A stretch of DNA of 64,000 bases from SHLQ01 sp964562985 (GCA_964562985.1 CAZLWE010000001.1:62001-126000); one strand, 5' to 3'; shown: positions 1-9,015, numbered from the stretch's first letter. Notes: generated by a model not told the origin, from the letters alone. Numbers and translations: made by a program.

Positions 1-1580
1 CGAAGGAAATTCATGACGCTTCCACGCCCGGCGTCGGACTCATCTTCGATCATTCCGGCCACAGAACCAAGGGGGCCTGCAGCAGGTGGGGCGGGGGCAG
101 CGGGCGCTGGAGCGCTAGGAACGCCGAACGTCTCGTCCATGGCCCAGTTGGCATCGGCAGCTGGCGCCATGTCAACCGGAGGCGACGGGAAGGTCGCGTC
201 CACGCTCCCGAGATCGTCAATGACCTGACCGGCGAGCGCTTCGCTCGACATTGCACCCTCGGTGTAGGGCGAAGTAAACGCCTCGGGGACCGGTTGTTGC
301 ACGGGAGCTGGCTGCGGCGCGGCTGGAGCAGCAGGCGCCGAATTGAACGAGGTCCGATCGTTTGACACCCAGCCATCGTTCTCGCCGACAGGAGCCGCGG
401 GAGTTGCAGGCGCTGGGGCTTGAGGTGCAACTTCATTCACTGCGAGCGAATCAACGAAGGATGACGGAGCAGCTTCTGGCTGAGGAGCCAAAGGTGCCTC
501 AGGCGCTGGAGCCGAGATGTCTTGTGGCATAGCCGTCGGTGCAGCTCCAGTCGGGGTTGCGAACGGATCTTGGCTTGCGATCTGAGGTTCAGCGGCGACA
601 GGAGGTGGCGGAAGAGTACCAAGGTCCTCCGGGACCGGTGGTGCGCCAGCTTCTGTGCCGAACGGACTTTCCGGGGCAGCACTTTCTGCAGGCGCCGGGG
701 TGGCTGCAAAGGGGTCGGTTGCGGCGACGGATGGCTGAGGAGCTTCCACGACCGGCTCTGGCACAACCGCAGCAGGCGCCGGAGCAGGCTCTGGCACAAC
801 AGGCGCAGGCGCTTCTACCGCAGGCTCTGCCACAACCGCAGCAGGCGCCGGAGCAGGCTCTGGCACAACAGCCGCAGGCGCTTCTACCGCAGGCTCTGCC
901 ACAACCGCAGCAGGCGCCAGAGTCTCCACAACGGGCTCCGGCACAACAGGCGCAGGGGCAACCGCAGCGGCGGGAGCTACAACTTCCTCCACAGGTGTCT
1001 CGATAGGCGCTTCAATACCCATATCCATTGGGTCCTGCGCGCTGACTTCAATCAGTCCGGCGTTTGCCATCTCGTAGGCCATGGTGGATGCGTCGAGCAG
1101 ATTGCTTTGCATTTCCGATGCGAGCTGTAGCGGCGTAGCACCGCCCCCAATGAGATCGAGGGCGTCCCACCAAGCTGGTTGGATGGTCACTGAACCATCC
1201 AAAGACGGATTGCGGGTCAGGAGGTGTCCAGGCGTCGGAATGATCGTCTCTACCTCGGCCCATTGTTCCGCGACCTCTGCGGTACGAGCGAGGACAACGT
1301 CGACTGACTCGGGGTCGCCTGTCAAGGTCGGCTGGGCGTCTTCGTCGAAGAAGAACGAGCCTTCGAGTTCGGCGAGGATGTAGTACGTCGCCTCAGCGGC
1401 GTCCTCACCAGACTCGCGGATGAAGCTGTAGTCGGTGGCTGCAACTCCTCCGTTTACGAACGAATAGATAGCAGAGCCCATTTCGGTGGTGATTTCTAGT
1501 TGTCCGGTGGCCTCGCGGTTGGCGAGGAACTCAAGGACTTCAGTAATACCAAGCGTCTTCAAGGTTCCTTGCAATGACAT
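1..1580 (-). CDS. DUF4388 domain protein with Pro/Ala-rich repeat tail (partial)
   Basis: The N-terminus (MSLQGTLKTLGITEVLEFLA) is typical of DUF4388 (PatA-type N-terminal) domains, found in bacterial regulatory and gliding-related proteins; the exact role is unknown. The domain covers about residues 1-120. A region rich in Pro, Ala, Val and Glu follows, including a 23-residue repeat with AVVAEPAVEAPA-like units (DNA period 69 bp). The frame stays open to position 1, so the C-terminus lies outside the window and at least 526 residues are present. The ATG at 1580 is preceded by GGAG at a reasonable distance. aroE lies 81 bp upstream on the same strand. The tail looks like a disordered linker between the DUF4388 head and an unseen C-terminal part. 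The family call is good; the function is open. Confidence 0.8.
   Translation of the reverse strand, partial: MSLQGTLKTLGITEVLEFLANREATGQLEITTEMGSAIYSFVNGGVAATDYSFIRESGEDAAEATYYILAELEGSFFFDEDAQPTLTGDPESVDVVLARTAEVAEQWAEVETIIPTPGHLLTRNPSLDGSVTIQPAWWDALDLIGGGATPLQLASEMQSNLLDASTMAYEMANAGLIEVSAQDPMDMGIEAPIETPVEEVVAPAAAVAPAPVVPEPVVETLAPAAVVAEPAVEAPAAVVPEPAPAPAAVVAEPAVEAPAPVVPEPAPAPAAVVPEPVVEAPQPSVAATDPFAATPAPAESAAPESPFGTEAGAPPVPEDLGTLPPPPVAAEPQIASQDPFATPTGAAPTAMPQDISAPAPEAPLAPQPEAAPSSFVDSLAVNEVAPQAPAPATPAAPVGENDGWVSNDRTSFNSAPAAPAAPQPAPVQQPVPEAFTSPYTEGAMSSEALAGQVIDDLGSVDATFPSPPVDMAPAADANWAMDETFGVPSAPAPAAPAPPAAGPLGSVAGMIEDESDAGRGSVMNFL
763..918. repeat. 69-bp tandem repeat encoding a 23-aa Pro/Ala-rich unit
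   Basis: A 69-bp unit begins at 763 and again at 832, and a third copy begins at 901. Copies differ by only a few bases. The period is a multiple of three, so the DUF4388 protein keeps its frame. It encodes Val-Pro/Ala-Glu-Pro-rich units and probably changes length by slippage. Confidence 0.85.
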
Positions 1581-1661
1581 GTTTCATGCTCCGACGGTCG
1601 AATCGATAGGACTTCATCGGCACGTTGCACCCCAAGATCAAGGGAAGTTGAGCAGTTAGCC

Positions 1662-2495
1662 CTAATCGTTGTGGGCCGCACGAATCAGGACATCCAACGG
1701 CGGCTCATGACCAGTCCACGTCGCGAACTGGGCTGAGGCTTGTCCGGCCAGCATCGCCAGCCCATCAACTGCGACGAGCTTGCGTTCGCGAGCAGCGAAG
1801 ATTAGCGGGGTCTCCAATGGCGAATACACGATGTCGACGACGGCAGCGTCGTCACGAAGCATTTCGACCGAAAAGGCAAGCTCCCCAGCCCCAGCGGTCT
1901 GGTCCATTCCGACCGGTGTGGCGTTGATGGCCACGTCGGTCTCGGCCAAAACCTCGAAGCTAGATACGACGGCGACCTGCGGTGCGACGGCCGCCGCGAT
2001 GCCGGCGCGATCGGTCGACCGAGCGATCACGTGGATCTTCGCCACACCAGCGCGAGCGCATCCGTCGATGATGGCTCGGGAAGCGCCACCGGAGCCAAAG
2101 ACGGCGACCGTTTGACCAGCGAGCGAGCGGCCAGTCGTATGTTCAAAGCCCAGCACGAACCCGTCGCCGTCGGTGTTGTTGCCCACGATCGTGCCGTCAC
2201 TATTCGTGAGGTGGTTCACGGCGCCGAGCCGCTTCGCCGACTCCGTGAGCTCATCGCAGGCCCCCATGACCGCTTCTTTGTGAGGCATGGTGACCGACAG
2301 TCCTCGGATCCCTAGCGGACGCATGGCAGCGGCGGCGCGCTCGCCATCACCGGGCGCCACTGCGAAACGGGTGTACGCCAGGTCGACGCCAGTTGCGGCT
2401 GCGGCAGCGAGATGTATCGCGGGCGACCGCGAGTGCTCAACGGGCCAGCCGATTACCCCTGCAAGCATGTGAATCGGCCTAGCAGCCGAGGCCAC
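1662..2495 (-). CDS. aroE: shikimate dehydrogenase (NADP+)
   Basis: AroE reduces 3-dehydroshikimate to shikimate with NADPH in the aromatic amino acid pathway, in the cytoplasm. The substrate-binding head shows EHSRSP near the N-terminus, the catalytic Lys in MPHKE and the Asp in NTDGDG. The Rossmann half has GSGGASRA and the NADP-contacting ARSTDR, and INATPVGM closes the site. The length of 277 aa is normal. The GTG start at 2495 overlaps the end of mltG by 17 bp, which suggests translational coupling. An ATG at 2468 (MLAGVIGWPVEHS) would also give a complete enzyme, so the start is uncertain. Confidence 0.95.
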   Translation of the reverse strand: MASAARPIHMLAGVIGWPVEHSRSPAIHLAAAAATGVDLAYTRFAVAPGDGERAAAAMRPLGIRGLSVTMPHKEAVMGACDELTESAKRLGAVNHLTNSDGTIVGNNTDGDGFVLGFEHTTGRSLAGQTVAVFGSGGASRAIIDGCARAGVAKIHVIARSTDRAGIAAAVAPQVAVVSSFEVLAETDVAINATPVGMDQTAGAGELAFSVEMLRDDAAVVDIVYSPLETPLIFAARERKLVAVDGLAMLAGQASAQFATWTGHEPPLDVLIRAAHND

Positions 2496-3999
2496 GCTCG
2501 CGACAGATAGCGACGTTCGCGGCGTGCTCGCCTGCAGTTACGGCGAACGAGTGGCTACCTGGACCGTTCTCGTCGGTCAGCACGTAGAAGAGCCAATCGC
2601 CGTCGTCTGGCTGAAGCGCCGCTCGAAGCGCAGCTGCTCCTGGAGCGGCAATCGGCGTCGGCGGAAGACCGACGTTCGACAAGTTACGGGTATTCCATGG
2701 CGAATCGCTCTGCAGGTCTTCCTGAGTGAGGTCAGCGCACGGCTTCTGGGCCGCGTAACACGAGGATGCATCGATACCGAGGCTCTCGCCGGTGAGCAAT
2801 CGGTTGTAGATCACACGGGAGATCATTCCGAGGTCTTGCTCGACCTGATACTCCTCTTCGATCAGCGACGCGAGCGTAATGATCTCGTAATCGGTGAGCT
2901 CGAGCTCCGCAATGACCGGAGCCCTGCCAACTTCGTTAACGAGGCTCGTAAAGCGCTCTTCCATGGTGTCGGCCATACGGCGAAGAATGTCTCGGGTGTC
3001 GTCGCTGTCACGTTCGTCGATTTGGTAGGTGGCCGGGAATAGCAGCCCTTCAAGTCCCGAGTTCGTCGGGTCTGGGCTACCAATGATTGGATTCTCCGGA
3101 ACGCCCGGGAGGTCGACGGCAACCAGATCGGCGAGGAGGTCTTGGCGCAGTCCGGCCTCATCCCAGGAGGGGTTCTGACGGTTCAGCACGTCGATGATCT
3201 CGGTCAGGCGGAGCCCCTCAGGGATCGTCACCGAGAAGAAGCTCGGAGGAACAGGACCTACCCCGTCCAGGCAATCGAGCGCCTCGTCGAAGGACATGTT
3301 CTCCTGGAGGCAGGTGTACTCGCCAGCCTGGAAGTCGCTCGATGCGTTGTCCGCAACCCAATAGCGGAACAGGGTTGGGTTGGCGATGATGCCTTGCGCG
3401 AATAGTTCTTGGGTGACGTCGTTTGCGGTCGCCCCCGATGCGATTTCGAACTCGACTGAAGCCCCAGGCTCACCCGGCGGGTCGAACTGGTTGTCCCACC
3501 AGGTCATTACTCGGGAGGTAGCCGTGAAGATACCGACGACCGCGACGAAGCCGACGATCAGAAAGCGCAGGGTTGGACCCATGCGTCGAGGAACTCGGAC
3601 CCAGTCGCGACGGTCGATGACCTCGACGGGCTGTTCGGGCTCGACGAGCGCCGCGTGCACCACGACGGGCTCTGCCTCGACGTGTTCCACCACGAGCGGC
3701 GTAGCGCCGAAGACACTGTCGGGCGCGGCCTCGAACAGCGGCGCAGGTTCGGCTCCGACCGCTGCGGGCACCTTCTGGCGCTCCGCTCGCAGTCGACGCT
3801 GAGCGGCAGGGCTCTCGTCGTCGGTGGGTTGAGGGCCAGGCTGTGGTCGACGCGGGCCAGGCTTTGGCCGGCTTACGCCCTGAGAGCGAGGTCGTGGTCC
3901 TGGCGCGGAACGACTCGGATCGGACCGGACCGGACCGAATCGGCTCAACAGCTTGTCGACACCGGAGTCTTCGTCGTGCGGGGTGTTCTCATCAGCCAT
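2479..3999 (-). CDS. mltG: endolytic murein transglycosylase MltG (YceG-like)
   Basis: MltG cleaves nascent peptidoglycan glycan strands at the membrane and is thought to end their elongation. The 506-aa protein starts with about 140 charged, Pro/Arg-rich cytoplasmic residues, then a single membrane segment (LRFLIVGFVAVVGIF), a LysM-like region and the YceG domain. The catalytic Glu lies in TLASLIEEEY, followed by SRVIYNRL, and the conserved NTRNLSNVGLPPTPI motif is near the C-terminus. The ATG overlaps the end of ruvX by 8 bp and the 3' end overlaps aroE, so alaS-ruvX-mltG-aroE looks like one operon, a common arrangement in actinobacteria. Confidence 0.93.
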   Translation of the reverse strand: MADENTPHDEDSGVDKLLSRFGPVRSDPSRSAPGPRPRSQGVSRPKPGPRRPQPGPQPTDDESPAAQRRLRAERQKVPAAVGAEPAPLFEAAPDSVFGATPLVVEHVEAEPVVVHAALVEPEQPVEVIDRRDWVRVPRRMGPTLRFLIVGFVAVVGIFTATSRVMTWWDNQFDPPGEPGASVEFEIASGATANDVTQELFAQGIIANPTLFRYWVADNASSDFQAGEYTCLQENMSFDEALDCLDGVGPVPPSFFSVTIPEGLRLTEIIDVLNRQNPSWDEAGLRQDLLADLVAVDLPGVPENPIIGSPDPTNSGLEGLLFPATYQIDERDSDDTRDILRRMADTMEERFTSLVNEVGRAPVIAELELTDYEIITLASLIEEEYQVEQDLGMISRVIYNRLLTGESLGIDASSCYAAQKPCADLTQEDLQSDSPWNTRNLSNVGLPPTPIAAPGAAALRAALQPDDGDWLFYVLTDENGPGSHSFAVTAGEHAANVAICRERGLGC

Positions 4000-4423
4000 G
4001 ACGTGTTTTCTCGATCCATCCTTGAAGAATCACTTGGGCAGCCACCATGTCCACCATGGCACGGCGATCCCGACCCGGCACCTGTTGCTCATCAAGAATC
4101 CGGTGAGCTTCAACTGTCGTCAAGCGCTCATCGTAGGTCACGAAGGGTACCGATTGGGTGGCACCCAGCCTTTTAACCACGGCGTGTGTTCGCCGTGCGG
4201 CTGGACCTTCGTTTCCGTCGAGTCCATAGGGCATGCCGACAACCACAACGCTGATCTCCCATTCGTCTATCAGTTCCGTGATTCGTGTATCTGCCGCGGC
4301 ACGGTCTCGTGCCGGAATAACTTCGAGCGGCGTAGCCACCGTTCGGGCGGCATCGGTGATCGCTACCCCGATCCGTTCCTCGCCGAGGTCGAGGCCCAGG
4401 GCCCTACCGGCTGACTCGGTCAC
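3992..4423 (-). CDS. ruvX: Holliday junction resolvase-like protein RuvX/YqgF
   Basis: This small RNase H-fold nuclease is related to pre-16S rRNA maturation in E. coli and to Holliday junction processing in other lineages. Visible motifs are GLDLGEERIGVAITD at the N-terminus (first catalytic Asp), VVGMPYGLDGNEG in the middle and YDERLTTVEA with a catalytic acidic residue. The length of 143 aa is normal. It overlaps alaS by 4 bp and mltG by 8 bp, in the frequent alaS-ruvX-mltG order. Which of the two roles holds here cannot be decided from sequence. Confidence 0.92.
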   Translation of the reverse strand: MTESAGRALGLDLGEERIGVAITDAARTVATPLEVIPARDRAAADTRITELIDEWEISVVVVGMPYGLDGNEGPAARRTHAVVKRLGATQSVPFVTYDERLTTVEAHRILDEQQVPGRDRRAMVDMVAAQVILQGWIEKTRHG

Positions 4424-6984
4424 CCGATTCCCGCTGCCTCGCGGAGCTGGTCGAGGGCGGCATCGAGCTGTTCAGCGTCGCGGCCGCCCATCACGGTGAG
4501 ATCGGGAGCTTTCTTTCCTCCGCCACCCACGGTCTTGGCCGCTGGCGCAAGCCACTCCCCTGCGTGTAGTGCAGAGTCGTCGGTCACCGCCCCGGCCAAC
4601 GCCACTCCCTTTTCGAGGGCAGCGCCAAGCGCAACTGCGGAGACGCCCTTGTTGCGGATCGCGACGGCCAGATCACGAAGCGAGTCTCGGTCGAGACCGT
4701 CCATACGTGCCACGACCACTCCGTCGACAGCGGATGCGGCCAACTCGTCGGCCTGACCGACGGCGGCCTTGCGCTTGACTGAGGCAAGTTCCTTCTTGAG
4801 ATCGTCCAGCTCCTGCATACGGCGACTGGCACCGTTGATCACATCGTCGACAGGCACCCCCAGTGCCCCAGCGATGGAAGCCGTCGTGGCTTGTTCACCA
4901 CGGAGCAGGTCGACCATGCTAGAGCCGGTTACGGCCTCGACGCGTCGAATGTTCGACCCGATGGAACTCTCCGACACGATCTTGAGCAAGCCAATGTCGC
5001 CGAGGGCCTCCACGTGGGTGCCACCGCAGAGCTCGATCGAGTTGGGTCCGGCTTCGAGAACCCGAACTACGTCGCCGTACTTGTCGCCGAAGAAGGCGAT
5101 TGCACCTTTGTCCTTGGCGTCGTCCATCGACATCTCGACATGGGTGGTGGTCGGGTTCTCGAGCACATCAGCGTTGACGAGGTCCTCGATCTCCTGAATC
5201 TGTTCGGCGGTGACCTGCTCGAAGTGGCTGAAGTCGAACCGCAATCGATCGGGTCCGACCATCGACCCTTGCTGTTGCACGTGGTCACCCAAGACGGTGC
5301 GAAGCGCGCTGTGCAGGAGGTGGGTGCCGGTGTGGTTGCGCCGGATGGCGGCCCGACGTTCGGTGTCGATGGATGCGACTACGGAGTCTCCGACGGAGAG
5401 AACACCGTCGGCGCCCTCGGCTCGATGAAGATGAAGCGCCGGCACGGCGTAGGTGCAGTCGGTCACGGTGACAGAACCGTTTGGGCCGGTGATGGTGCCA
5501 ATGTCGCCGATCTGGCCACCGGACTCTGCGTAGAACGGCGTGGAGTCCAGCACGACGCCTTCGGACCCGACCCACAGAACGGTTGCCGCCACGTCGACCA
5601 GCTCATCTCGACCGACGAAGTTCGTGGCGCCGTTGGCGTCGACGACCTCGACAAACTCCTTGACGTCGGCGGTGACGGATTTGGCCTTCTGATCGGCACG
5701 AGCTCGATCGCGCTGATCCGCCATTGCGGCTTCGAAGCCGTCGACGTCGACGCTACCGCCGCGCTCTTCGACGATCTCTTGGGTCAACTCGAGCGGGAAG
5801 CCATGGGTGTCGTGGAGTTTGAAGGCGACCGCTCCAGGAAGCGTGTTGCCGTCGCCGACCGCATCCATCTCGGTATCGAGAATGTTGAGGCCAGTTTCGA
5901 TGGTTTGGCGGAACTTGACCTCTTCACGCTCGACCATCTCCTTGATCGACGCTTCGTTCTCTCGGATTTCGGGATAGTCGTCGCCCATGATCTCCACCAC
6001 GGTCGAGACGAGTGCTGGCATAGCGGGATCGGTGATCCCAAGGATGTAGGCGTGGCGGATCGCGCGGCGCATGATGCGGCGAAGGACGTAGCCGCGGTCT
6101 TCGTTAGACGGAAAGACACCGTCGTTGATCATGAACGTGGTCGATCGAGCGTGGTCAGCGAGGATCCGCAACGAAACGTCGGTCTTCGGATCAGCGCCAT
6201 CGGCGATGCCGGATAGTTCGCTGGCCTTGGCGAGCAGCTTGACGAATTCGTCGGTCTCCCACACCGAGCCGACGCCTTGGAGCACTGTCAGGATGCGTTC
6301 GAGACCCGCTCCCGTATCGATCGATGGCTTGGGCAGTGGGACCTGTTCGCCATCTGGCTGCTGGTCGAACTGCATAAACACGAGGTTCCAGATCTCGACG
6401 TAGCGGGCGTCGGCCGCTGGATTCTCCGGTCCGCCTTCCGGGCCATATTCGGGGCCGAGGTCGTAGAAGATTTCCGAACACGGACCGTTGGGGCCGGTGT
6501 CGGCCATACGCCACCAGTTGTCCTCGTCGAGACGTTGAATCCTCTCGCGTGGAACCCCGACCTTGGTCGCCCAGATCTCCTCGGCCTCATCGTCGGTTAG
6601 GTGGCAGGTGATCCAGAGCTTCTCGGGATCGAGCCCCATCCCCTTGGTCAACAGCTCCCACGCGAAGGGGATGGCGTCTTCTTTGAAGTAGTCACCGAAA
6701 CTGAAGTTGCCCATCATCTCGAAGAAGGTGAGATGTCGGGCAGTACGCCCAACCTCATCGAGATCGTTGTGCTTGCCGCCAGCGCGGACACACTTTTGGA
6801 TGGTCGTGGCTCGGTTGTACGACGGCTTTTCTACGCCCTGAAAGTACGGCTTGAAGGGCACCATTCCCGAGTTGGTGAACAGCAGGGTGTCGTCGTGAGG
6901 GATGATGCTCGCGGAAGAGACCGCCTCATGTCCGCGCTCGGTGAAGAAGTCGGTGAATGTACGGCGAACCTGCTTAGCGTCCAT
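4420..6984 (-). CDS. alaS: alanyl-tRNA synthetase
   Basis: AlaS charges tRNA-Ala. The 854-aa protein has the class II catalytic core at the N-terminus (FTNSGMVPFKPYF, GNFSFGDYFK), the tRNA recognition domain, an editing domain with the zinc-type HTGTHLLH motif and ELCGGTHVEA, and the C-Ala coiled-coil region with a DHHA1-like end (GGGGKKAPD). All key motifs are present, so mischarged Ser/Gly-tRNA should be cleared. TAAGCT at 6992-6997 ends 7 nt before the ATG, which predicts a leaderless transcript. It heads the operon alaS-ruvX-mltG-aroE. Confidence 0.98.
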   Translation of the reverse strand: MDAKQVRRTFTDFFTERGHEAVSSASIIPHDDTLLFTNSGMVPFKPYFQGVEKPSYNRATTIQKCVRAGGKHNDLDEVGRTARHLTFFEMMGNFSFGDYFKEDAIPFAWELLTKGMGLDPEKLWITCHLTDDEAEEIWATKVGVPRERIQRLDEDNWWRMADTGPNGPCSEIFYDLGPEYGPEGGPENPAADARYVEIWNLVFMQFDQQPDGEQVPLPKPSIDTGAGLERILTVLQGVGSVWETDEFVKLLAKASELSGIADGADPKTDVSLRILADHARSTTFMINDGVFPSNEDRGYVLRRIMRRAIRHAYILGITDPAMPALVSTVVEIMGDDYPEIRENEASIKEMVEREEVKFRQTIETGLNILDTEMDAVGDGNTLPGAVAFKLHDTHGFPLELTQEIVEERGGSVDVDGFEAAMADQRDRARADQKAKSVTADVKEFVEVVDANGATNFVGRDELVDVAATVLWVGSEGVVLDSTPFYAESGGQIGDIGTITGPNGSVTVTDCTYAVPALHLHRAEGADGVLSVGDSVVASIDTERRAAIRRNHTGTHLLHSALRTVLGDHVQQQGSMVGPDRLRFDFSHFEQVTAEQIQEIEDLVNADVLENPTTTHVEMSMDDAKDKGAIAFFGDKYGDVVRVLEAGPNSIELCGGTHVEALGDIGLLKIVSESSIGSNIRRVEAVTGSSMVDLLRGEQATTASIAGALGVPVDDVINGASRRMQELDDLKKELASVKRKAAVGQADELAASAVDGVVVARMDGLDRDSLRDLAVAIRNKGVSAVALGAALEKGVALAGAVTDDSALHAGEWLAPAAKTVGGGGKKAPDLTVMGGRDAEQLDAALDQLREAAGIG

Positions 6985-6991
6985 TCGGCAT

Positions 6992-6997
6992 AGCTTA
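6992..6997 (-). promoter_or_regulatory. -10 box of a leaderless alaS promoter
   Basis: TAAGCT on the minus strand ends 7 nt before the alaS ATG. The expected transcription start coincides with the start codon, and no ribosome binding site is visible. Confidence 0.5.
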
Positions 6998-7097
6998 TCG
7001 CTGCAGTTCCACCGCCTAGCGACCTCGGCATCAGGCGAATCGGCGCCAAATCAATCGAATCGGATTGCGAGTGCGCTGCGGTCGAGCGGCACCGGCC

Positions 7098-7126
7098 TTG
7101 ACGCATATAGTACTTTTCATTACCTT
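7098..7126 (+). promoter_or_regulatory. -35/-10 promoter for the 51-aa small ORF
   Basis: TTGACG (7098-7103), a 17-bp spacer and TACCTT (7121-7126) form a good vegetative promoter. The -10 ends 7 nt before the ATG at 7134, so transcription would begin at the start codon. Confidence 0.5.
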
Positions 7127-7133
7127 TCATGTT

Positions 7134-7289
7134 ATGTCAATTGTTCGCATGCACACTGATAGTGCCGAAGGGCTGATTGAGGCCTACGGCAACGCATCAA
7201 CAAACGCGCGCAACGCAATGAACGCACTGTCGCCGCTAGTCACCGAGGCCTATCACCTGTTGGGGATGGCTGGCCAAAACGGCCTGTAG
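7134..7289 (+). CDS. possible leaderless small protein, 51 aa, unknown function
   Basis: This short frame lies in the 326-bp space between alaS and the small membrane protein gene, which otherwise holds no gene. It encodes MSIVRMHTDSAEGLIEAY and then Ala/Asn-rich, helix-prone sequence ending MAGQNGL, without a membrane segment or known motif. The main support is position: a TTGACG-N17-TACCTT promoter ends 7 nt before the ATG, the same spacing seen at many confirmed genes here. An internal ATG at 7146 is the alternative start. I do not recognise a family. It could be a chance frame behind a promoter for a non-coding RNA. Confidence 0.4.
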   Translation: MSIVRMHTDSAEGLIEAYGNASTNARNAMNALSPLVTEAYHLLGMAGQNGL

Positions 7290-7310
7290 TCGAAAAAACT
7301 AGCTAAGCCT

Positions 7311-7682
7311 CTAGCCCGAGGTTCCCCGGAAGTTGCGCGCGCGTTCGCGTAAACGGGTGATGCCCGGTTGGGATCGTAGTTCGTCGTCCACGAGTGACAA
7401 CTGCGGTGGCTGATGTGAGGCGATGTGGGCTTCTGCTCGTTCGGTGAGGTCGATATCGGGGCGAACCGTTTTGACCGCCTTGGTCGCGCCGCGCCCGACG
7501 GGCGAGTGCACGGTGAGGTCGATTGCCTTGTCGCTGACCTCGGTGACGCGTTTGGTGACTTCGTTTCGAACGGCGTCGGGGAGCATCCGCTCAACCTCGC
7601 GCTTGACCTTGCGCTGCACCCACCAGCTAGACGCGGCACCACCGGCGTACCCGGCGGTCATCCAGAAAATTCGTTTAGGCAT
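7311..7682 (-). CDS. small hypothetical protein with N-terminal membrane segment
   Basis: The 123-aa protein starts MPKRIFWMTAGYAGGAASSW, a Gly/Ala-rich segment that could be a short membrane anchor, followed by a basic, helical region (VQRKVKREVERMLP) and a charged tail ending RARNFRGTSG. No domain is recognised. The ATG at 7682 overlaps the end of rarA by 8 bp, which argues for co-translation with rarA and against longer upstream starts, which would run inside rarA. The function is unknown. Confidence 0.75.
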   Translation of the reverse strand: MPKRIFWMTAGYAGGAASSWWVQRKVKREVERMLPDAVRNEVTKRVTEVSDKAIDLTVHSPVGRGATKAVKTVRPDIDLTERAEAHIASHQPPQLSLVDDELRSQPGITRLRERARNFRGTSG

Positions 7683-9003
7683 CGGGTCTCCGCTCCTCGC
7701 TCCATTTCGCCCACCGAGCAGGTTCTGCCCCGTGTTCTGTTGGTGTGTAGTACACCTGATCGGCGACCTCAGGTGGGCGATACTGCTGATCAACCCAACC
7801 CAACGGGTCGTTATGTGGATAACGATAGCCTTTTCCGTGACCCAGCCCCGCTGCACCGCTGTAATGCGCGTCGCGCAGATGCGTGGGCACCTCCCCGGTG
7901 CCGGGGCTTTGCGCCGCCGACTTCGCTGCCGCTCGAGCGGTCGTGATCGAGTTCGATTTTGGCGCCGTGGCCAAATGCACAACGGCTTGTGTCAGATTGA
8001 ACTCGGCCTCGGGCAGACCCACGAACTCGAGCGCCTGCGCGGCCGCGTTCGCGATCACCAGCGACATCGGGTCGGCCATTCCCACATCTTCAGATGCCAG
8101 GATCACCAGTCGACGTGCAATGAATCTGGGAGATTCGCCAGCGTCGAGCATGCGGTACAGCCAGTACAGGCCCGCGTCGACGTCGCTGCCTCGGATGCTC
8201 TTGATGAACGCACTAATGACGTCGTAGTGATCGTCCGTGCCGTAGCGGATGGCCTTCGTCCCAAGGGCGGCCTCGATGTGTTCGACCTCGACTCGATTCC
8301 TCAGGTCGATAGCCGAAGTCGAGTCATCGCCGTCGTCTACCGATTTGGCAACCGCGACTGCAACTCCCAGCGCGGTGAGGGCTTGGCGGCCGTCGCCCGC
8401 ACTTCGGTCGATCAGCAGTTGGATGGCGTCATCGGTGGCCGTTGCCCCTTCTGCCTCAAGCCCACGACCGGCCAGGATTCGAAGCGCGTCTTCATCGAGC
8501 ATGTTCAGGCGGAACAGAGTCGACCGGCTCCGGAGCGCCGCGTTCACTTCGAAGCTCGGGTTCTCCGTGGTAGCGCCGATCAAGCTGATGAGCCCGCTCT
8601 CCACCCCTGGAAGCAATGCGTCTTGTTGACTCTTGTTGAAGCGGTGCACCTCGTCGAGAAACAGGATCGTTCCCTGGCTCTGTTGGCCGAGCCGGTCCTC
8701 GGCCCGTTTCAGTACTTCGCGGACGTCTTTCACTGACGCACTCACCGCGGAGAGCGATTCGAACGCTCGGGCGGTCCTGCGCGCAATGACCTTCGCCAAG
8801 GTCGTCTTGCCTGTCCCCGGAGGGCCCCAGAAGATGACCGAACCGAGGGTGTCGCTCTCGATCAAACTTCGCAATGGGCGGCCGGGGGCGAGCAAGTGGT
8901 CTTGACCCACAATGTCATCGAGGCGAATCGGCCGCAGCTTGTCGGCAAGCGGGGCGCGCTGGGACTGTTGCTCGGCGGCTGCGGCGGCGAACAGATCGGT
9001 CAC
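7675..9003 (-). CDS. rarA: replication-associated recombination protein A (RarA/MgsA AAA+ ATPase)
   Basis: RarA is a clamp-loader-like AAA+ ATPase that acts at stalled replication forks. The 442-aa protein shows Walker A GPPGTGKTT, Walker B FLDEVHRFNKSQQD, sensor 1 in LIGATTENPSFEVN, and the C-terminal tetramerisation region with SDVDAGLYWLYRML and YRYPHNDPLGWVDQQY, all typical. The GTG start at 9003 is supported by TAGGGT ending 6 nt upstream (leaderless). It is followed by the small membrane protein gene with an 8-bp overlap. Confidence 0.96.
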   Translation of the reverse strand: MTDLFAAAAAEQQSQRAPLADKLRPIRLDDIVGQDHLLAPGRPLRSLIESDTLGSVIFWGPPGTGKTTLAKVIARRTARAFESLSAVSASVKDVREVLKRAEDRLGQQSQGTILFLDEVHRFNKSQQDALLPGVESGLISLIGATTENPSFEVNAALRSRSTLFRLNMLDEDALRILAGRGLEAEGATATDDAIQLLIDRSAGDGRQALTALGVAVAVAKSVDDGDDSTSAIDLRNRVEVEHIEAALGTKAIRYGTDDHYDVISAFIKSIRGSDVDAGLYWLYRMLDAGESPRFIARRLVILASEDVGMADPMSLVIANAAAQALEFVGLPEAEFNLTQAVVHLATAPKSNSITTARAAAKSAAQSPGTGEVPTHLRDAHYSGAAGLGHGKGYRYPHNDPLGWVDQQYRPPEVADQVYYTPTEHGAEPARWAKWSEERRPDA

Positions 9004-9009
9004 CCCCGC

Positions 9010-9015
9010 ACCCTA
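9010..9015 (-). promoter_or_regulatory. -10 box of a leaderless rarA promoter
   Basis: TAGGGT on the minus strand ends 6 nt before the rarA GTG. This spacing supports the GTG at 9003 as the true start. Confidence 0.45.

Noticed and set aside
539..1130. Repeat-rich plus-strand frames (Gln/Pro and Arg-rich) at the window start
   Set aside because: They mirror the Pro/Ala repeats of the minus-strand DUF4388 gene, which has a recognised domain and a start with a ribosome binding site.
4891..6216. Long plus-strand open frame opposite alaS (441 codons)
   Set aside because: It lies wholly on the antisense of a well conserved alaS, and its product shows no motif; long antisense frames are expected at this GC content.
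7423..8736. Long plus-strand open frame opposite rarA (437 codons)
   Set aside because: It is antisense to rarA and its small downstream partner, whose motifs are clear; the translated sequence has no recognisable feature.
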